In this document: in pieces, positions 7,475 through 15,523 of the stretch
Position numbering within the stretch: the first letter of the stretch is position 1
Layout of the letters: each line of letters begins with the position of its first letter
Position numbers and translations under genes: made by a program
Source: a virus
Length of the DNA: 42,732 nucleotides
Virus record (IMG/VR): IMGVR_UViG_3300028837_001289
Span: 1 to 42,732 of that record
Strand: one strand, 5' to 3'
Notes under the pieces: generated by a model
Databases searched by the model: none
The model's input: the letters and a program-made list of their open reading frames with translations, nothing else
What the model was told of the DNA's origin: nothing

Positions 7475-9133
7475 TCAAATCCTTTTCCATAAATGCCCTA
7501 ACGTACCCCACCCAGGCACATTAAAGTTCTTTTTGGCTTCCCACCCTTTGGTAAACTTCTGATTGCGGAATTCTTCTTTAGTCCACCTGGAGGCGGTTGC
7601 GTTTTTGTCGTGCCGTAAATCAATATTTGGGAATTCGGATTTCCAGCCCTCGGCTTTGTAATTATTAAACTCCTTAATTCTATTATGAGTGCCCGGTTCG
7701 AAGCCGACCTTTCTTATATTAATGTCAGGGTTATTTTCAATCATCTCAACTAGCTTTGTGTAATACTCAAGCAGAAATTCTCGATTAGCACAAAGCCCTG
7801 ATAACTGTTTGCAATCATCGACTCTTACCCCAAACCCGTCACTCATGCGAATCTTTACTACGTTCGTGTTGTAATAAAACACATCCTTCTCTTTTGGTAC
7901 GAAATAGAAATGTGAGTTGTGATAAAGGATATCGTGTTCACAAAAGAACACATAGTCGGTATCAAGTTCTTTTAGACCGGCTAGAATTTGGCGGAACATA
8001 GTAAGATACCCTGGCTTTTCGGACAGGCGAATATTGTCCCCAAAGTCAAGCGGTTTCAGGGAAACACTTACAATTCTATGCGTGCCAATAGACTTTTTAA
8101 TCTGCTTCTGGCACTTCTCCATTATATCACCATCTAAATCGTTATCCGTGTAATAGAGAACGCCCCATGACTTGACGTTTTCCGTACCAGAAAATATCGC
8201 GCCTGCCCTCACAACTCGCGCTAAATCCTCGTCGCTCCAATCAGGGACGGGCCAAAACCTCTCGACTAACCACGATAGCGGATAAATCTGTTTATCCCAC
8301 TTATTATTTAAAAATGTATCTCTTAATTGATTCTTTGCCTTTTTTTGTTCCCTTCCAGGATTTGAATAAGGAAAGCTAAAATCGCCTCCCTGAGTGCGAA
8401 ATAGGTGTGCATACCATGTTTTCTTATTGCACATTACTCGTCCGCCGCTAAGCCATGTTTTTATGCTGGTCTCCGCGCCTTGACCACCCCAACTTCCCCA
8501 TGTCTCGTCGCATAAATTTAATTCATTATATTTCTCCCTGGCAATCATAAAGCAAGAGCCTTGTAGAGACATTGTTTCCACTAAGTCGCCTGTCTGCTTC
8601 TTTTTATACTCACCAAAATATTTGAATTCTAAGTCGCTAGTGAAACGATAGGACGTACTATTGGGGCTTGGCTTTGCTTGCCAAAGAATATCGCGAGTCG
8701 TAGGTTTCCCACACTCGGTACATGCTCCGCTTGGCCCCTGATACCGTCTGTGTCCATCCTCGCATACCCAATCGAACCCGTGCAAATTTTTCATTAGTGG
8801 TACGAAAGTCCAGTTATCGTTCATATCCGCGAGCATTTTCGTGTCCATGCCCTCGTCAATGGAGCAGTGAGCGTCCATCTTCATAATGTATTTTGCGTCG
8901 CTAACACTCACCGCCCTATTACAGCAAGCCCGCTGTCCGATGCTTTCCGGATAAAATAGAACTGTAACCCTTTCGTCAACCGGTAGCGGTGGATCCGCCC
9001 ATTGCCCGTCTAACACGGCAATAATCTCTGTGTTGCCCCTAATATTGTCCAGTAAATCTTCAATTGTCTTTGCTAGAAACATTTCGTTTCTTGCGGGAAT
9101 AATTATGCTTAAATCTTTTGGTATATTTCTCAT
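7475..9133 (-). CDS. Two-domain family 2/27-like glycosyltransferase, 552 aa
   Basis: Residues 1-295 are a GT-A fold: LSIIIPARNE at the start, LDGQW, then MDAHC (86-90) at the metal/nucleotide-sugar position, and WGGQGAETSIKTWLSGG followed by TWYAHL. DAHC plus a WGG...H segment resembles polypeptide GalNAc-transferases. A small zinc-knuckle-like insertion (C124, H128, C138, C141) interrupts the domain. Residues about 300-552 form a second domain with YYTDNDLDG and CEHDILY, which may be another GT-A-like unit. The paralogue at 14549-15454 lacks this second domain. It overlaps its upstream neighbour by four bases. Likely role: sugar transfer onto a virion protein or glycan; acceptor unknown. 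Confidence 0.75.
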   Translation of the reverse strand: MRNIPKDLSIIIPARNEMFLAKTIEDLLDNIRGNTEIIAVLDGQWADPPLPVDERVTVLFYPESIGQRACCNRAVSVSDAKYIMKMDAHCSIDEGMDTKMLADMNDNWTFVPLMKNLHGFDWVCEDGHRRYQGPSGACTECGKPTTRDILWQAKPSPNSTSYRFTSDLEFKYFGEYKKKQTGDLVETMSLQGSCFMIAREKYNELNLCDETWGSWGGQGAETSIKTWLSGGRVMCNKKTWYAHLFRTQGGDFSFPYSNPGREQKKAKNQLRDTFLNNKWDKQIYPLSWLVERFWPVPDWSDEDLARVVRAGAIFSGTENVKSWGVLYYTDNDLDGDIMEKCQKQIKKSIGTHRIVSVSLKPLDFGDNIRLSEKPGYLTMFRQILAGLKELDTDYVFFCEHDILYHNSHFYFVPKEKDVFYYNTNVVKIRMSDGFGVRVDDCKQLSGLCANREFLLEYYTKLVEMIENNPDINIRKVGFEPGTHNRIKEFNNYKAEGWKSEFPNIDLRHDKNATASRWTKEEFRNQKFTKGWEAKKNFNVPGWGTLGHLWKRI

Positions 9134-9633
9134 TTATAAACCCTTTTTTCTTTAGGAACCCAGAGTGGGTGATCAGATAGTGATTCGTACTCCAATTCTA
9201 AGTAGTGTTTTATTATTGTTTTTTGTCCCGTCCACAATTTGTATTTCAGGGGCGCGGTACGTCCCCCGCCCCGACGATACTTTATCGCATGATTTGAGAT
9301 CATCCCCAAACTTTTAAGTTCCTTGTAAGCGCCTACGGCCCAGCCTATCCGATCTTCAGACCTTGCTATGTCGTCAATGTCCCGAAACATAAAAACGATA
9401 AGCGTATCATCCTCGGCATAATATTCTATGGTGCTGCTCATTGTCGGGCATTGCACAACGATAGACTCGGCTAAAATTGTTTTCGCAAACTTGTCTGCAT
9501 TGAAAACAAAAGCAGCCTCATCAACATATTCATAGCCCGTGTCGGCAGCGATCATCCTGGCGGCAATTTTTGTTCCCGATCTTTGCGGCCCCGTTACGAG
9601 TATTCTTTTATATTTTATTAAATGTTCGAACAT
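9130..9633 (-). CDS. P-loop sulfotransferase-like or kinase-like protein, 167 aa
   Basis: The N-terminus carries ILVTGPQRSGTK (residues 11-22), a P-loop of the form used by sulfotransferases (5' phosphosulfate loop) and some nucleotide kinases. RSGT followed by a helix favours the sulfotransferase-like superfamily. VFMFRDIDDIARSEDRIGW later resembles the region where sulfotransferases have their 3'-phosphate-binding Arg/Ser. At 167 residues it is short for a complete sulfotransferase. It sits between a heptose-kinase-like gene and a glycosyltransferase with a 4-base ATGA overlap, which fits glycan modification. Substrate unknown. Confidence 0.55.
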   Translation of the reverse strand: MFEHLIKYKRILVTGPQRSGTKIAARMIAADTGYEYVDEAAFVFNADKFAKTILAESIVVQCPTMSSTIEYYAEDDTLIVFMFRDIDDIARSEDRIGWAVGAYKELKSLGMISNHAIKYRRGGGRTAPLKYKLWTGQKTIIKHYLELEYESLSDHPLWVPKEKRVYK

Positions 9634-9635
9634 TT

Positions 9636-10607
9636 TTACTCGCTATAAACAACCTTGCTTCCGTTAGGCTCAAACGAGAAGTTTGTTGGCTTAAAACCCA
9701 GGGATCTCGCAATCGCTGTGTGCTTATCCTGTGGCGCATAGAAAAGTAGGAATCCGCCACCACCGGCACCACAAATTTTGCCCCCGATTGCCCCCGCTTC
9801 TTTCGCCTTTCTGTACCATTTGTCAATTAGTAGGTTTGAATCATCACCATTAAGACGCTTTTTCAACTGCCAGTTTTTGTCAAGAAGTTCCCCAAAATAA
9901 TCTAGCTGGTTTAGCTTAATGGCGACCCTCATTTCGTGAACAATTCCGACCATCTCTCGCAAAACCCCCTGGCGTTCTTTGTTGAACCGGCTTTTTTGGG
10001 CAGCCAAAATCTTGTCGGATTGCCGATATACACCAGTATAAAACATTATCAATCGCGATTCAAGTTCCTTTTGAACTTTTGGCAAACACTCGACCAAATC
10101 ACTATCAACCGTTCCATCAGTATTAAAGCGAAAAGTTCTCCACCCGCCATAGGCCGCGATGTACTGATCCTGTTTACCAATCGGCTTTTTAAGTCTTTCA
10201 ATTTCAACCTGACACGCCATTTGTGCCAAATACTCAGGAGTGATAGCAATCCCCTTGCAGGCATAGAGACCGTTCAACAACCCCGCGACATACGCGCTCG
10301 ACGAACCAAGACCTGTCCCACCCGAAGGGATGTCGGCGATTGACACAATTTCTATGCCCCCATCAATCTCGGCAAGCCTCAAACATTCCTTGATTAGCTC
10401 ATGCCGAAGATCTTCAACATCATCTACAATTTCTGTCACCGAATAGCTGGCGCGGATCTTGTTGTCAAACTTTGGATTAATCGCAATATAGATGTATTTA
10501 TTAATAGCGGTAGAAAGAACCGCCCCGGGCTCCTCTTTGAAAAAATACTCCATATCACTCATACCACCGACAAACGAGATCCGGAGAGGTGTTCTTGTAA
10601 GAATCAT
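9636..10607 (-). CDS. hddA: GHMP sugar kinase, D-glycero-D-manno-heptose 7-phosphate kinase-like, 323 aa
   Basis: ATG 10607 is chosen because it overlaps the upstream stop (ATGA) and follows an AGGAGA site; an upstream in-frame ATG at 10625 lies inside that gene. The start RTPLRISFVGG matches heptose kinases (motif 1). The ATP loop is PSGGTGLGSSSAYVAG (about 95-109), and the third GHMP motif GGKICGAGGGGFLLF is near the C-terminus. Length is typical. HddA-type kinases phosphorylate heptose 7-phosphate at C1 on the way to GDP-heptose. None of the partner genes (isomerase, phosphatase, guanylyltransferase) is seen here, so these would have to be host functions, or the kinase may act on another sugar. 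Confidence 0.8.
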   Translation of the reverse strand: MILTRTPLRISFVGGMSDMEYFFKEEPGAVLSTAINKYIYIAINPKFDNKIRASYSVTEIVDDVEDLRHELIKECLRLAEIDGGIEIVSIADIPSGGTGLGSSSAYVAGLLNGLYACKGIAITPEYLAQMACQVEIERLKKPIGKQDQYIAAYGGWRTFRFNTDGTVDSDLVECLPKVQKELESRLIMFYTGVYRQSDKILAAQKSRFNKERQGVLREMVGIVHEMRVAIKLNQLDYFGELLDKNWQLKKRLNGDDSNLLIDKWYRKAKEAGAIGGKICGAGGGGFLLFYAPQDKHTAIARSLGFKPTNFSFEPNGSKVVYSE

Positions 10608-11131
10608 ATTTGTTCTCCTAAACAATGTATGAATGGGTGCCGTCCAAAATGCGACCTCGCATGTTCAAGATTCAAAATATTATAGCCAGCAAACAAGCCC
10701 TCCCTGACCGCCTCCTCGGTTGCGCGCCAATAATCTTTTGCATCGCCGGCCCTTCTCCCTTCGTGCTTGGGAAACCCAAGCGTAGGAATAGCAATATAAA
10801 GATGCCCACCCTTTTTTAATACGAAATTCATGTTGGCGATTGCTTGCCACGGATTTGCAAGATGCTCCAATACGTGAAGACACAGAACTGCGTCGAAACA
10901 ACCTCGATCGAAGTTCTTTGTTAGATCGTATACACTAAGAATCCTATCGACATTTAGTCCAGCATAAATATCAATCCCTAAGTACTCACTATCAGGAAAC
11001 AAAGATTTTGGACTTGTGCTTATTCCTTTTCTGTTTTCGTTTTCTCTACTACCGACGTCAAGAACAAGTTCGGGAACAATGTTGTGCTCTTTGTTTATTT
11101 CTTTCATCCAGACAAGCGTGTGATCAATCAT
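10604..11131 (-). CDS. Class I SAM-dependent methyltransferase, 175 aa
   Basis: Motif I is VLDVGSRE (23-30), followed by the acidic strand end YLGIDIYAG and the post-motif FDAVLCLHVLEHLANPWQ typical of the Methyltransf_11 group. The LKKGGHLYIAIP strand completes the fold. The protein is short but contains the full Rossmann core. It overlaps both neighbours (8 and 4 bases). In this context it probably methylates a sugar or the end of a glycan, but small-molecule and protein substrates cannot be excluded. Confidence 0.7.
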   Translation of the reverse strand: MIDHTLVWMKEINKEHNIVPELVLDVGSRENENRKGISTSPKSLFPDSEYLGIDIYAGLNVDRILSVYDLTKNFDRGCFDAVLCLHVLEHLANPWQAIANMNFVLKKGGHLYIAIPTLGFPKHEGRRAGDAKDYWRATEEAVREGLFAGYNILNLEHARSHFGRHPFIHCLGEQI

Positions 11132-11642
11132 CTCGGTCCCATTTAGTCACGTCTATGTGGTTGCTCAAAATGACTGCTTGCGAAAGATGCGAACCATATA
11201 GTTGTATGTGTTTAAACAGCGGATATATTTCGCTGTAACGGTAGTGTTTTTCGTCACGCCCTCGCGCATCGTGAACGACCAGGCATTGTGCGTAATCCGC
11301 CAATCTTCTTATTTCCTCTTTTCGTCTTATGCCCGGGCCATGATCCACGAGAACGATGCCCCAGGGTTTTTCAATGGCTATCTTGTCCCAATCATCCACA
11401 AAGACGACTTTATGAAAACCGCTCTCGTGAGGATCGTCTCCGCAATGTTTGACTAGATCATACCAATACTTGTCATGCTCGTAGGTGATCAATGATCTGC
11501 CCTGATGCCCACACATCCAATGCAAGAATATCGTGCTGTGCAGACCACTCCCCAATTCGAGAATATCACCGCCCACCATCTCAAGCGCTTTTACCAACGC
11601 CGGAAAATAGGAGGCGTAATTTTTGTGTGTCCTTACTCTCAT
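11124..11642 (-). CDS. Methyltransferase-like Rossmann protein, 172 aa
   Basis: Start placed at ATG 11642, which forms an ATGA overlap with the upstream stop and has a GGTGGGGA site; a longer frame exists to 11732. DILELGSGLHSTIFLHW (26-42) is a SAM-binding motif I, followed by YEHDKYWYDL and VVFVDDW. The segment WGIVLVDHGPGIRRKEEIRR resembles motif regions of small plant-type and bacterial methyltransferases. Part of the contiguous glycan-modification block; acceptor unknown. Confidence 0.6.
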   Translation of the reverse strand: MRVRTHKNYASYFPALVKALEMVGGDILELGSGLHSTIFLHWMCGHQGRSLITYEHDKYWYDLVKHCGDDPHESGFHKVVFVDDWDKIAIEKPWGIVLVDHGPGIRRKEEIRRLADYAQCLVVHDARGRDEKHYRYSEIYPLFKHIQLYGSHLSQAVILSNHIDVTKWDRDD

Positions 11643-12325
11643 TTTCCCCACCCGTTTTTGTTCGCTACTAAAGTTTTGTTCACTATGTTTTCCTCGTAAA
11701 TAGCTTTTGAATATTTTTCTGTCTCCGCCCAAGATAGGCCGGGCCGAAGATTTCGGTATTTAACTGGCTTGGGCGTATATATATAGGCGGCCAAATACGA
11801 CGGTGTTTGCTTAAATTTTCCACCACGTCGTTTTAATCTCGCTATTAAATCCTTGTCCTCTTTACCATAAAGATCAAATCTTTCGTCATATCCGCCAGCA
11901 CTTATAAACTCATCTCTGTTACATCCAATAATGCCGCCGCCCCTTGGGTGGGCCTCTAGCCATACACAATCTCCCCCCTTTAATAGTTCTCTGACCGCCT
12001 CAAAATAACCCTTATCTAATATATGATCTGCACAAGACAAAATAAGAAACTCTCCACAGGATGCTAGTGCAGACAAATTCCTGGCGTGCGCCACACGAAA
12101 ATATTTTCCTTCTGTGTATTTCTTATACGATAACATGCTTCCACCCGTGAGATCAGTGGTTTCGACTGTATGCCTCATAAATTCAGCCAGGTTGTCCGGA
12201 GAGTTGTAATCCAAAACCATTATTTCTACTGGAGGGCTGGTGTTGGCCGCTCTGATCAAAGACGGCATGACTATTCTCAAGTCGTGCGTTCTGTTGTGGC
12301 AAGGAATACAATAGCTAATTATCAT
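11639..12325 (-). CDS. Family 2 glycosyltransferase, 228 aa
   Basis: GT-A fold: SYCIPCHNRTHDLRIVMPSL at the N-terminus, LDYNSPDN, and ARNLSALASCGEFLILSCADHIL, where SCADH (97-101) occupies the DxD position. GGYDERFDLYGKEDKDLIARL supplies the catalytic Glu-Asp motif seen in chondroitin-polymerase and galactosyltransferase-like GT2 enzymes. It is compact, single-domain and soluble with no membrane helix. Starts and stops overlap neighbours by four bases on both sides. Likely builds on the first sugar added by a larger glycosyltransferase of this island. Confidence 0.75.
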   Translation of the reverse strand: MIISYCIPCHNRTHDLRIVMPSLIRAANTSPPVEIMVLDYNSPDNLAEFMRHTVETTDLTGGSMLSYKKYTEGKYFRVAHARNLSALASCGEFLILSCADHILDKGYFEAVRELLKGGDCVWLEAHPRGGGIIGCNRDEFISAGGYDERFDLYGKEDKDLIARLKRRGGKFKQTPSYLAAYIYTPKPVKYRNLRPGLSWAETEKYSKAIYEENIVNKTLVANKNGWGK

Positions 12326-13293
12326 ATCTTTTTACCGAGCACATGCTCATACCCCAGCAACCTCGCTATGCATAGCCGATGCAATCCGTCCCGAAGGTGC
12401 ACATTATCAACATAATAAATCGGTGTTTTAATACCATTCTCCTGAATATCTTTTGCTAATGCCTCGTTATAAATAAGTTTTTTGATACAGGCCTCTGGTG
12501 ACCTGCTCGTTACTCTTTTTCTCCAATATTTATAAAGTAGTGTCTCCTCATAATCAATCATTTCCCCATTTAAGGCCTGGTCGAAAAACGTCTCTAGGGC
12601 GCGAGGTAATTCATAAGATTTGTGTTTCCATGATTGAGCAGCTTGAACCCAATCATCATAAATCTTGTTGACATCCATCACGGATAGATTGCCTCGAAAC
12701 AATATACCGTACATATGTGGGCGTGGTGATATGTCGCTCTCGTCATCTAGCCCTTCTATTACCCCTAATTCTTCCCAATCACGAAAATACCCCCTTACAG
12801 ACTCTATGTTCCACAAAGCGTTTCCACTTCGTCTTTTAGCTCTCGCCGACACCACAATACAGTATAAACACCGATTTTTCAAATCATCGACGAGTCGAGC
12901 AAACTCGGGGATACCAAGATAATAGTGAAAGTTAGACATTAATACAACGTCTGATAATTGTACTTGATCCAATTCAAAGTCCACGCCCACGCGTTGATTT
13001 ATGAGCTTATATTGACCCCCGTTATATTCCCTGAAGCGCTTGGCTTGATTCATTATCTGGCGATTACGCTCAACCCCAGTAACCCTTTTAAATCCTGCGT
13101 CTGTCGCCATCTTCAAAAACAAGCCAGCGTTACAGCCTATTTCGAGAAATGTTTGCCTCTCTTTTGGTAGCAATGGCTTAATAAAGTTATCCCATTTCCC
13201 CTCATTCCAGAACTTAGATTCCTTGCGATTGACGTCTTCAAAAACAGCGTCAACCCCGTCGATGTGAATTGTCTGATACCATCGTCTGGGCAT
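12322..13293 (-). CDS. Methyltransferase fused to a ParB/sulfiredoxin-like domain, 323 aa
   Basis: Residues 45-150 form a class I methyltransferase core with TFLEIGCNAGLFLKMATDAG as motif I and VTGVERN as the acidic strand end. The last 50 residues contain IYYVDNVHLRDGLHRLCIAR followed by LLGYEHV. This resembles the ParB N-terminal or sulfiredoxin-like fold, where a GxHR segment binds nucleotide phosphate (here DGLHRL). Between them lies a helical linker of about 120 residues. It overlaps the downstream gene by four bases. The combination suggests an ATP- or CTP-using transfer step coupled to methylation, but that is inference. Confidence 0.6.
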   Translation of the reverse strand: MPRRWYQTIHIDGVDAVFEDVNRKESKFWNEGKWDNFIKPLLPKERQTFLEIGCNAGLFLKMATDAGFKRVTGVERNRQIMNQAKRFREYNGGQYKLINQRVGVDFELDQVQLSDVVLMSNFHYYLGIPEFARLVDDLKNRCLYCIVVSARAKRRSGNALWNIESVRGYFRDWEELGVIEGLDDESDISPRPHMYGILFRGNLSVMDVNKIYDDWVQAAQSWKHKSYELPRALETFFDQALNGEMIDYEETLLYKYWRKRVTSRSPEACIKKLIYNEALAKDIQENGIKTPIYYVDNVHLRDGLHRLCIARLLGYEHVLGKKI

Positions 13294-13294
13294 C

Positions 13295-13924
13295 CTACAC
13301 CTTCACCCAAAACCAGCTCGGACACTTATCGCCCCGCAGCACAAACCAGGGTCTTATTCCATACGAGCGAGTGTACGCGTCAACCACCGGCTTTACATGA
13401 TACCTATTGTCAAATGTTGGTTTAAATCTCCTGTAATCATGCCCGGAGACAATCCCTCCAACCCGAACCTTTTTCTCCCAACCATCAATATCACGGGCGA
13501 TGTCCACAAAACGATGGTTGCCATCTATATAAACAAAGTCTAGGGATCCGTCCTCAAAGTCCTCAACCGCGTCCATGCTAAATTTTCTAATAATCTCGCA
13601 ATTATATGGCGCCAGTGTTTCCTGGGCGTTTTTGTGTAATTGGTTTAGTTTGTCCTGATTAACATGGTCTCGATAGCCCTCATAAACGAGCCAAGCATCA
13701 ATGGAATAGAGTTTCAGCCCTGGAATCTTTTCACAAAGACGGGCTGAGTAGACGCCCTCTTCAACCCCTATTTCAGCACCAACGCTAAAACCAAGTTCCT
13801 TAAAAATTTCCGGCAATGCATAATGTCTTCCTAATCGCTTGGTTTCGCTTTCAATAATGATGGGTGGTTTCCCATCAAGATTCAGGGAATATTTATCAGC
13901 AAGATAACCCAGAGCATTGATCAT
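13295..13924 (-). CDS. Class I methyltransferase (Methyltransf_24-like), 209 aa
   Basis: VGAEIGVEEGVYSARLCEKI (48-67) is motif I with the GVxxGxYS form of cephalosporin-hydroxylase or Methyltransf_24 enzymes. LYSIDAWLVYEGYRD supplies the acidic strand end, and FVYIDGNHRFVDIARDIDGW the metal/DGxH region. VRVGGIVSGHDYRR completes the family pattern. It is a tandem paralogue of the next gene upstream. Enzymes of this group often O-methylate sugars in surface glycans. Confidence 0.75.
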   Translation of the reverse strand: MINALGYLADKYSLNLDGKPPIIIESETKRLGRHYALPEIFKELGFSVGAEIGVEEGVYSARLCEKIPGLKLYSIDAWLVYEGYRDHVNQDKLNQLHKNAQETLAPYNCEIIRKFSMDAVEDFEDGSLDFVYIDGNHRFVDIARDIDGWEKKVRVGGIVSGHDYRRFKPTFDNRYHVKPVVDAYTRSYGIRPWFVLRGDKCPSWFWVKV

Positions 13925-13926
13925 TA

Positions 13927-14559
13927 TTATACCCTAACCCAAAACCAACTAGGAGATTTGTTGCCCATCACTATAAACCAAGGCCGTATCCCACGCGCAT
14001 AAGCATATGCCTGAACTACGTATATTACATCACAAACATATGCTTTATGAGGATTGTGCCTTCTGTAATCGTGACCAGAAACAATCCCACCAACCCGGAC
14101 TTTTTTTTGCCACTCTACAATATCGTTTGTGACGCTTTGAAAATCGTGGGCACCATCAATGTAAACAAAATCTAATGACTCGTCCTCAAAATCTTTAACT
14201 GCGTCCATGCTAAACTTTTTGATGATCTCACAGTTATAGGGCGCCAACCGTTCCCGAGCTTGTTCACAGAGCCGGTTCATTCTTCCTTGACTAAGGTTTT
14301 CTCGATAGCCCTTATAAATCTCCCACGAGTCAATGGAATAAAGCTTTAGTCCGGGAATTTTTTCACAAAGCAGTGCGGAGTATATTCCTTTTTCGACCCC
14401 TATCTCTGCTCCGATCTTAAATTCGAGATTTTTAAAAATTGCGGGGAGAATGTGTTCCCTCCCAACAAGCTCGCCCTCACCCTCAATGCGAATAGGCATC
14501 TTTGTAGCAAGATTGAGACTATATCTTTCGACCAGATAATCTAAAGCATCAATTGTCAT
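13927..14559 (-). CDS. Class I methyltransferase, tandem paralogue, 210 aa
   Basis: Nearly every landmark of the downstream paralogue recurs: IGAEIGVEKGIYSALLCEKI, LYSIDSWEIYKGYRE, FVYIDGAHDFQSVTNDIVEW and VRVGGIVSGHDYRRHNP, with the same PSWFWV C-terminus. The two differ throughout, so the duplication is not recent and the copies may have different acceptors or positions. The start overlaps the glycosyltransferase gene by 11 bases. Function as for its neighbour. Confidence 0.75.
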   Translation of the reverse strand: MTIDALDYLVERYSLNLATKMPIRIEGEGELVGREHILPAIFKNLEFKIGAEIGVEKGIYSALLCEKIPGLKLYSIDSWEIYKGYRENLSQGRMNRLCEQARERLAPYNCEIIKKFSMDAVKDFEDESLDFVYIDGAHDFQSVTNDIVEWQKKVRVGGIVSGHDYRRHNPHKAYVCDVIYVVQAYAYARGIRPWFIVMGNKSPSWFWVRV

Positions 14560-15454
14560 CTCGCATTCTCCATAAGCTGCGGTCGTCTGGCCAGGTTGGC
14601 ACCGGCCAGAATTGTTCGATCAACCACGAAATATCGTGTACCCGATCAGGCCATAAATTTCGCATCCAGTAATTTACCGAATAAGCATTCCCCGCGGTAG
14701 TTTCCCTTTTGTTCATATAGTATCCTCTACCATATTGCCGACCCTTGTGCAAGTGGGCGTACCAGGTTTTTTTATTAACCATCAACCTTCCGCCACCGAG
14801 TTGGGTTTTAAGCCCTACTTCTTGCGGCTCACCGATAAATGTCCCATAGCCCTCCTCTTGAAGCCCACCTATTCTTTTCCAAAAATGGTCTAAGGTCGTA
14901 AACCAGCAGGATCCCTGAAAACTTAAATTGTCATCAATGTCATATTCGGGTTTATTTAATCTTTCCCGGGCACGATCACCCCAAACCGTCCCGTGAATTC
15001 CTACCTCGTGGGGTTTCCAGTAGGGATAACTTAAAAACTCGTAATCAATGGCTGGTCGCTTGTCGCCCATTTCAGTACGACGACACCAGTTTTCGGCATC
15101 AAGCCTTTCGCGCCTGGGAATCACGACCCAATTATCGTCGCAGTCTGCTTTGAGAACCTCGTCGTAACCCTCGGCAAACATACAATGACCGTCTATCTTC
15201 ATCAAATATTTTCCGTTCGCAATCGCGGCGGCAGAGTTGATGCCATTCCTCATGCCCCTGGCATAGCCCCGGTGTAGAATAGTTAAGTTTTTGTGATCTG
15301 GTAGTTGTGGGGGATCCCATTTCTCGTGACGCCAGTAGCCATCCAACACGGCTATAATTTCAATTTCCCCAGACGCCTTAGTTAAAAGGTCGTTAATCGT
15401 CTGGGGGAGAAATAGTTCATTGCGTGTTGGAATAATCACAGATAATTTGCTCAT
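14549..15454 (-). CDS. Family 2/27-like glycosyltransferase, 301 aa
   Basis: LSVIIPTRNELFLPQTINDL at the N-terminus and MKIDGHC (85-91) at the metal site mirror the first domain of the 552-aa enzyme. NLSFQGSCWFTTLDHFWKRI is followed by GEPQEVGLKTQLGGGRLMV and TWYAHLHKGRQ. The DxHC motif and acceptor-side G-G/H-rich segment resemble polypeptide GalNAc-transferases, which attach the first sugar to Ser/Thr. AAAGGA precedes the ATG with an 8-base spacer. It is the first gene of the glycosylation block and immediately follows a Ser-Pro repeat protein gene, which makes Ser-rich repeat proteins attractive acceptors. Confidence 0.75.
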   Translation of the reverse strand: MSKLSVIIPTRNELFLPQTINDLLTKASGEIEIIAVLDGYWRHEKWDPPQLPDHKNLTILHRGYARGMRNGINSAAAIANGKYLMKIDGHCMFAEGYDEVLKADCDDNWVVIPRRERLDAENWCRRTEMGDKRPAIDYEFLSYPYWKPHEVGIHGTVWGDRARERLNKPEYDIDDNLSFQGSCWFTTLDHFWKRIGGLQEEGYGTFIGEPQEVGLKTQLGGGRLMVNKKTWYAHLHKGRQYGRGYYMNKRETTAGNAYSVNYWMRNLWPDRVHDISWLIEQFWPVPTWPDDRSLWRMRDDN

Positions 15455-15480
15455 ATATTATGTCCTTTTGCCTTTCGATA

Positions 15481-15513
15481 CGTGACAGAACTATGCTGGA
15501 TAGCCCTGTCACG
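15481..15513. other. Inverted repeat between SPS gene and glycosylation block
   Basis: CGTGACAG (15481-15488) and CTGTCACG (15506-15513) are a perfect 8-bp inverted repeat, and the interior can pair further (CTAT/ATAG). No T tract follows on either strand, so it is not a typical intrinsic terminator. An operator, RNA-processing hairpin or attenuator between two parts of the operon is possible. Confidence 0.5.
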
Positions 15514-15523
15514 CAATATGTGT

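Noticed and set aside
10608-10625. Longer N-terminus of the heptose-kinase-like gene starting at 10625
   Set aside because: The ATG at 10607 has the ribosome site (AGGAGA) and the ATGA overlap, and it matches the usual family start.
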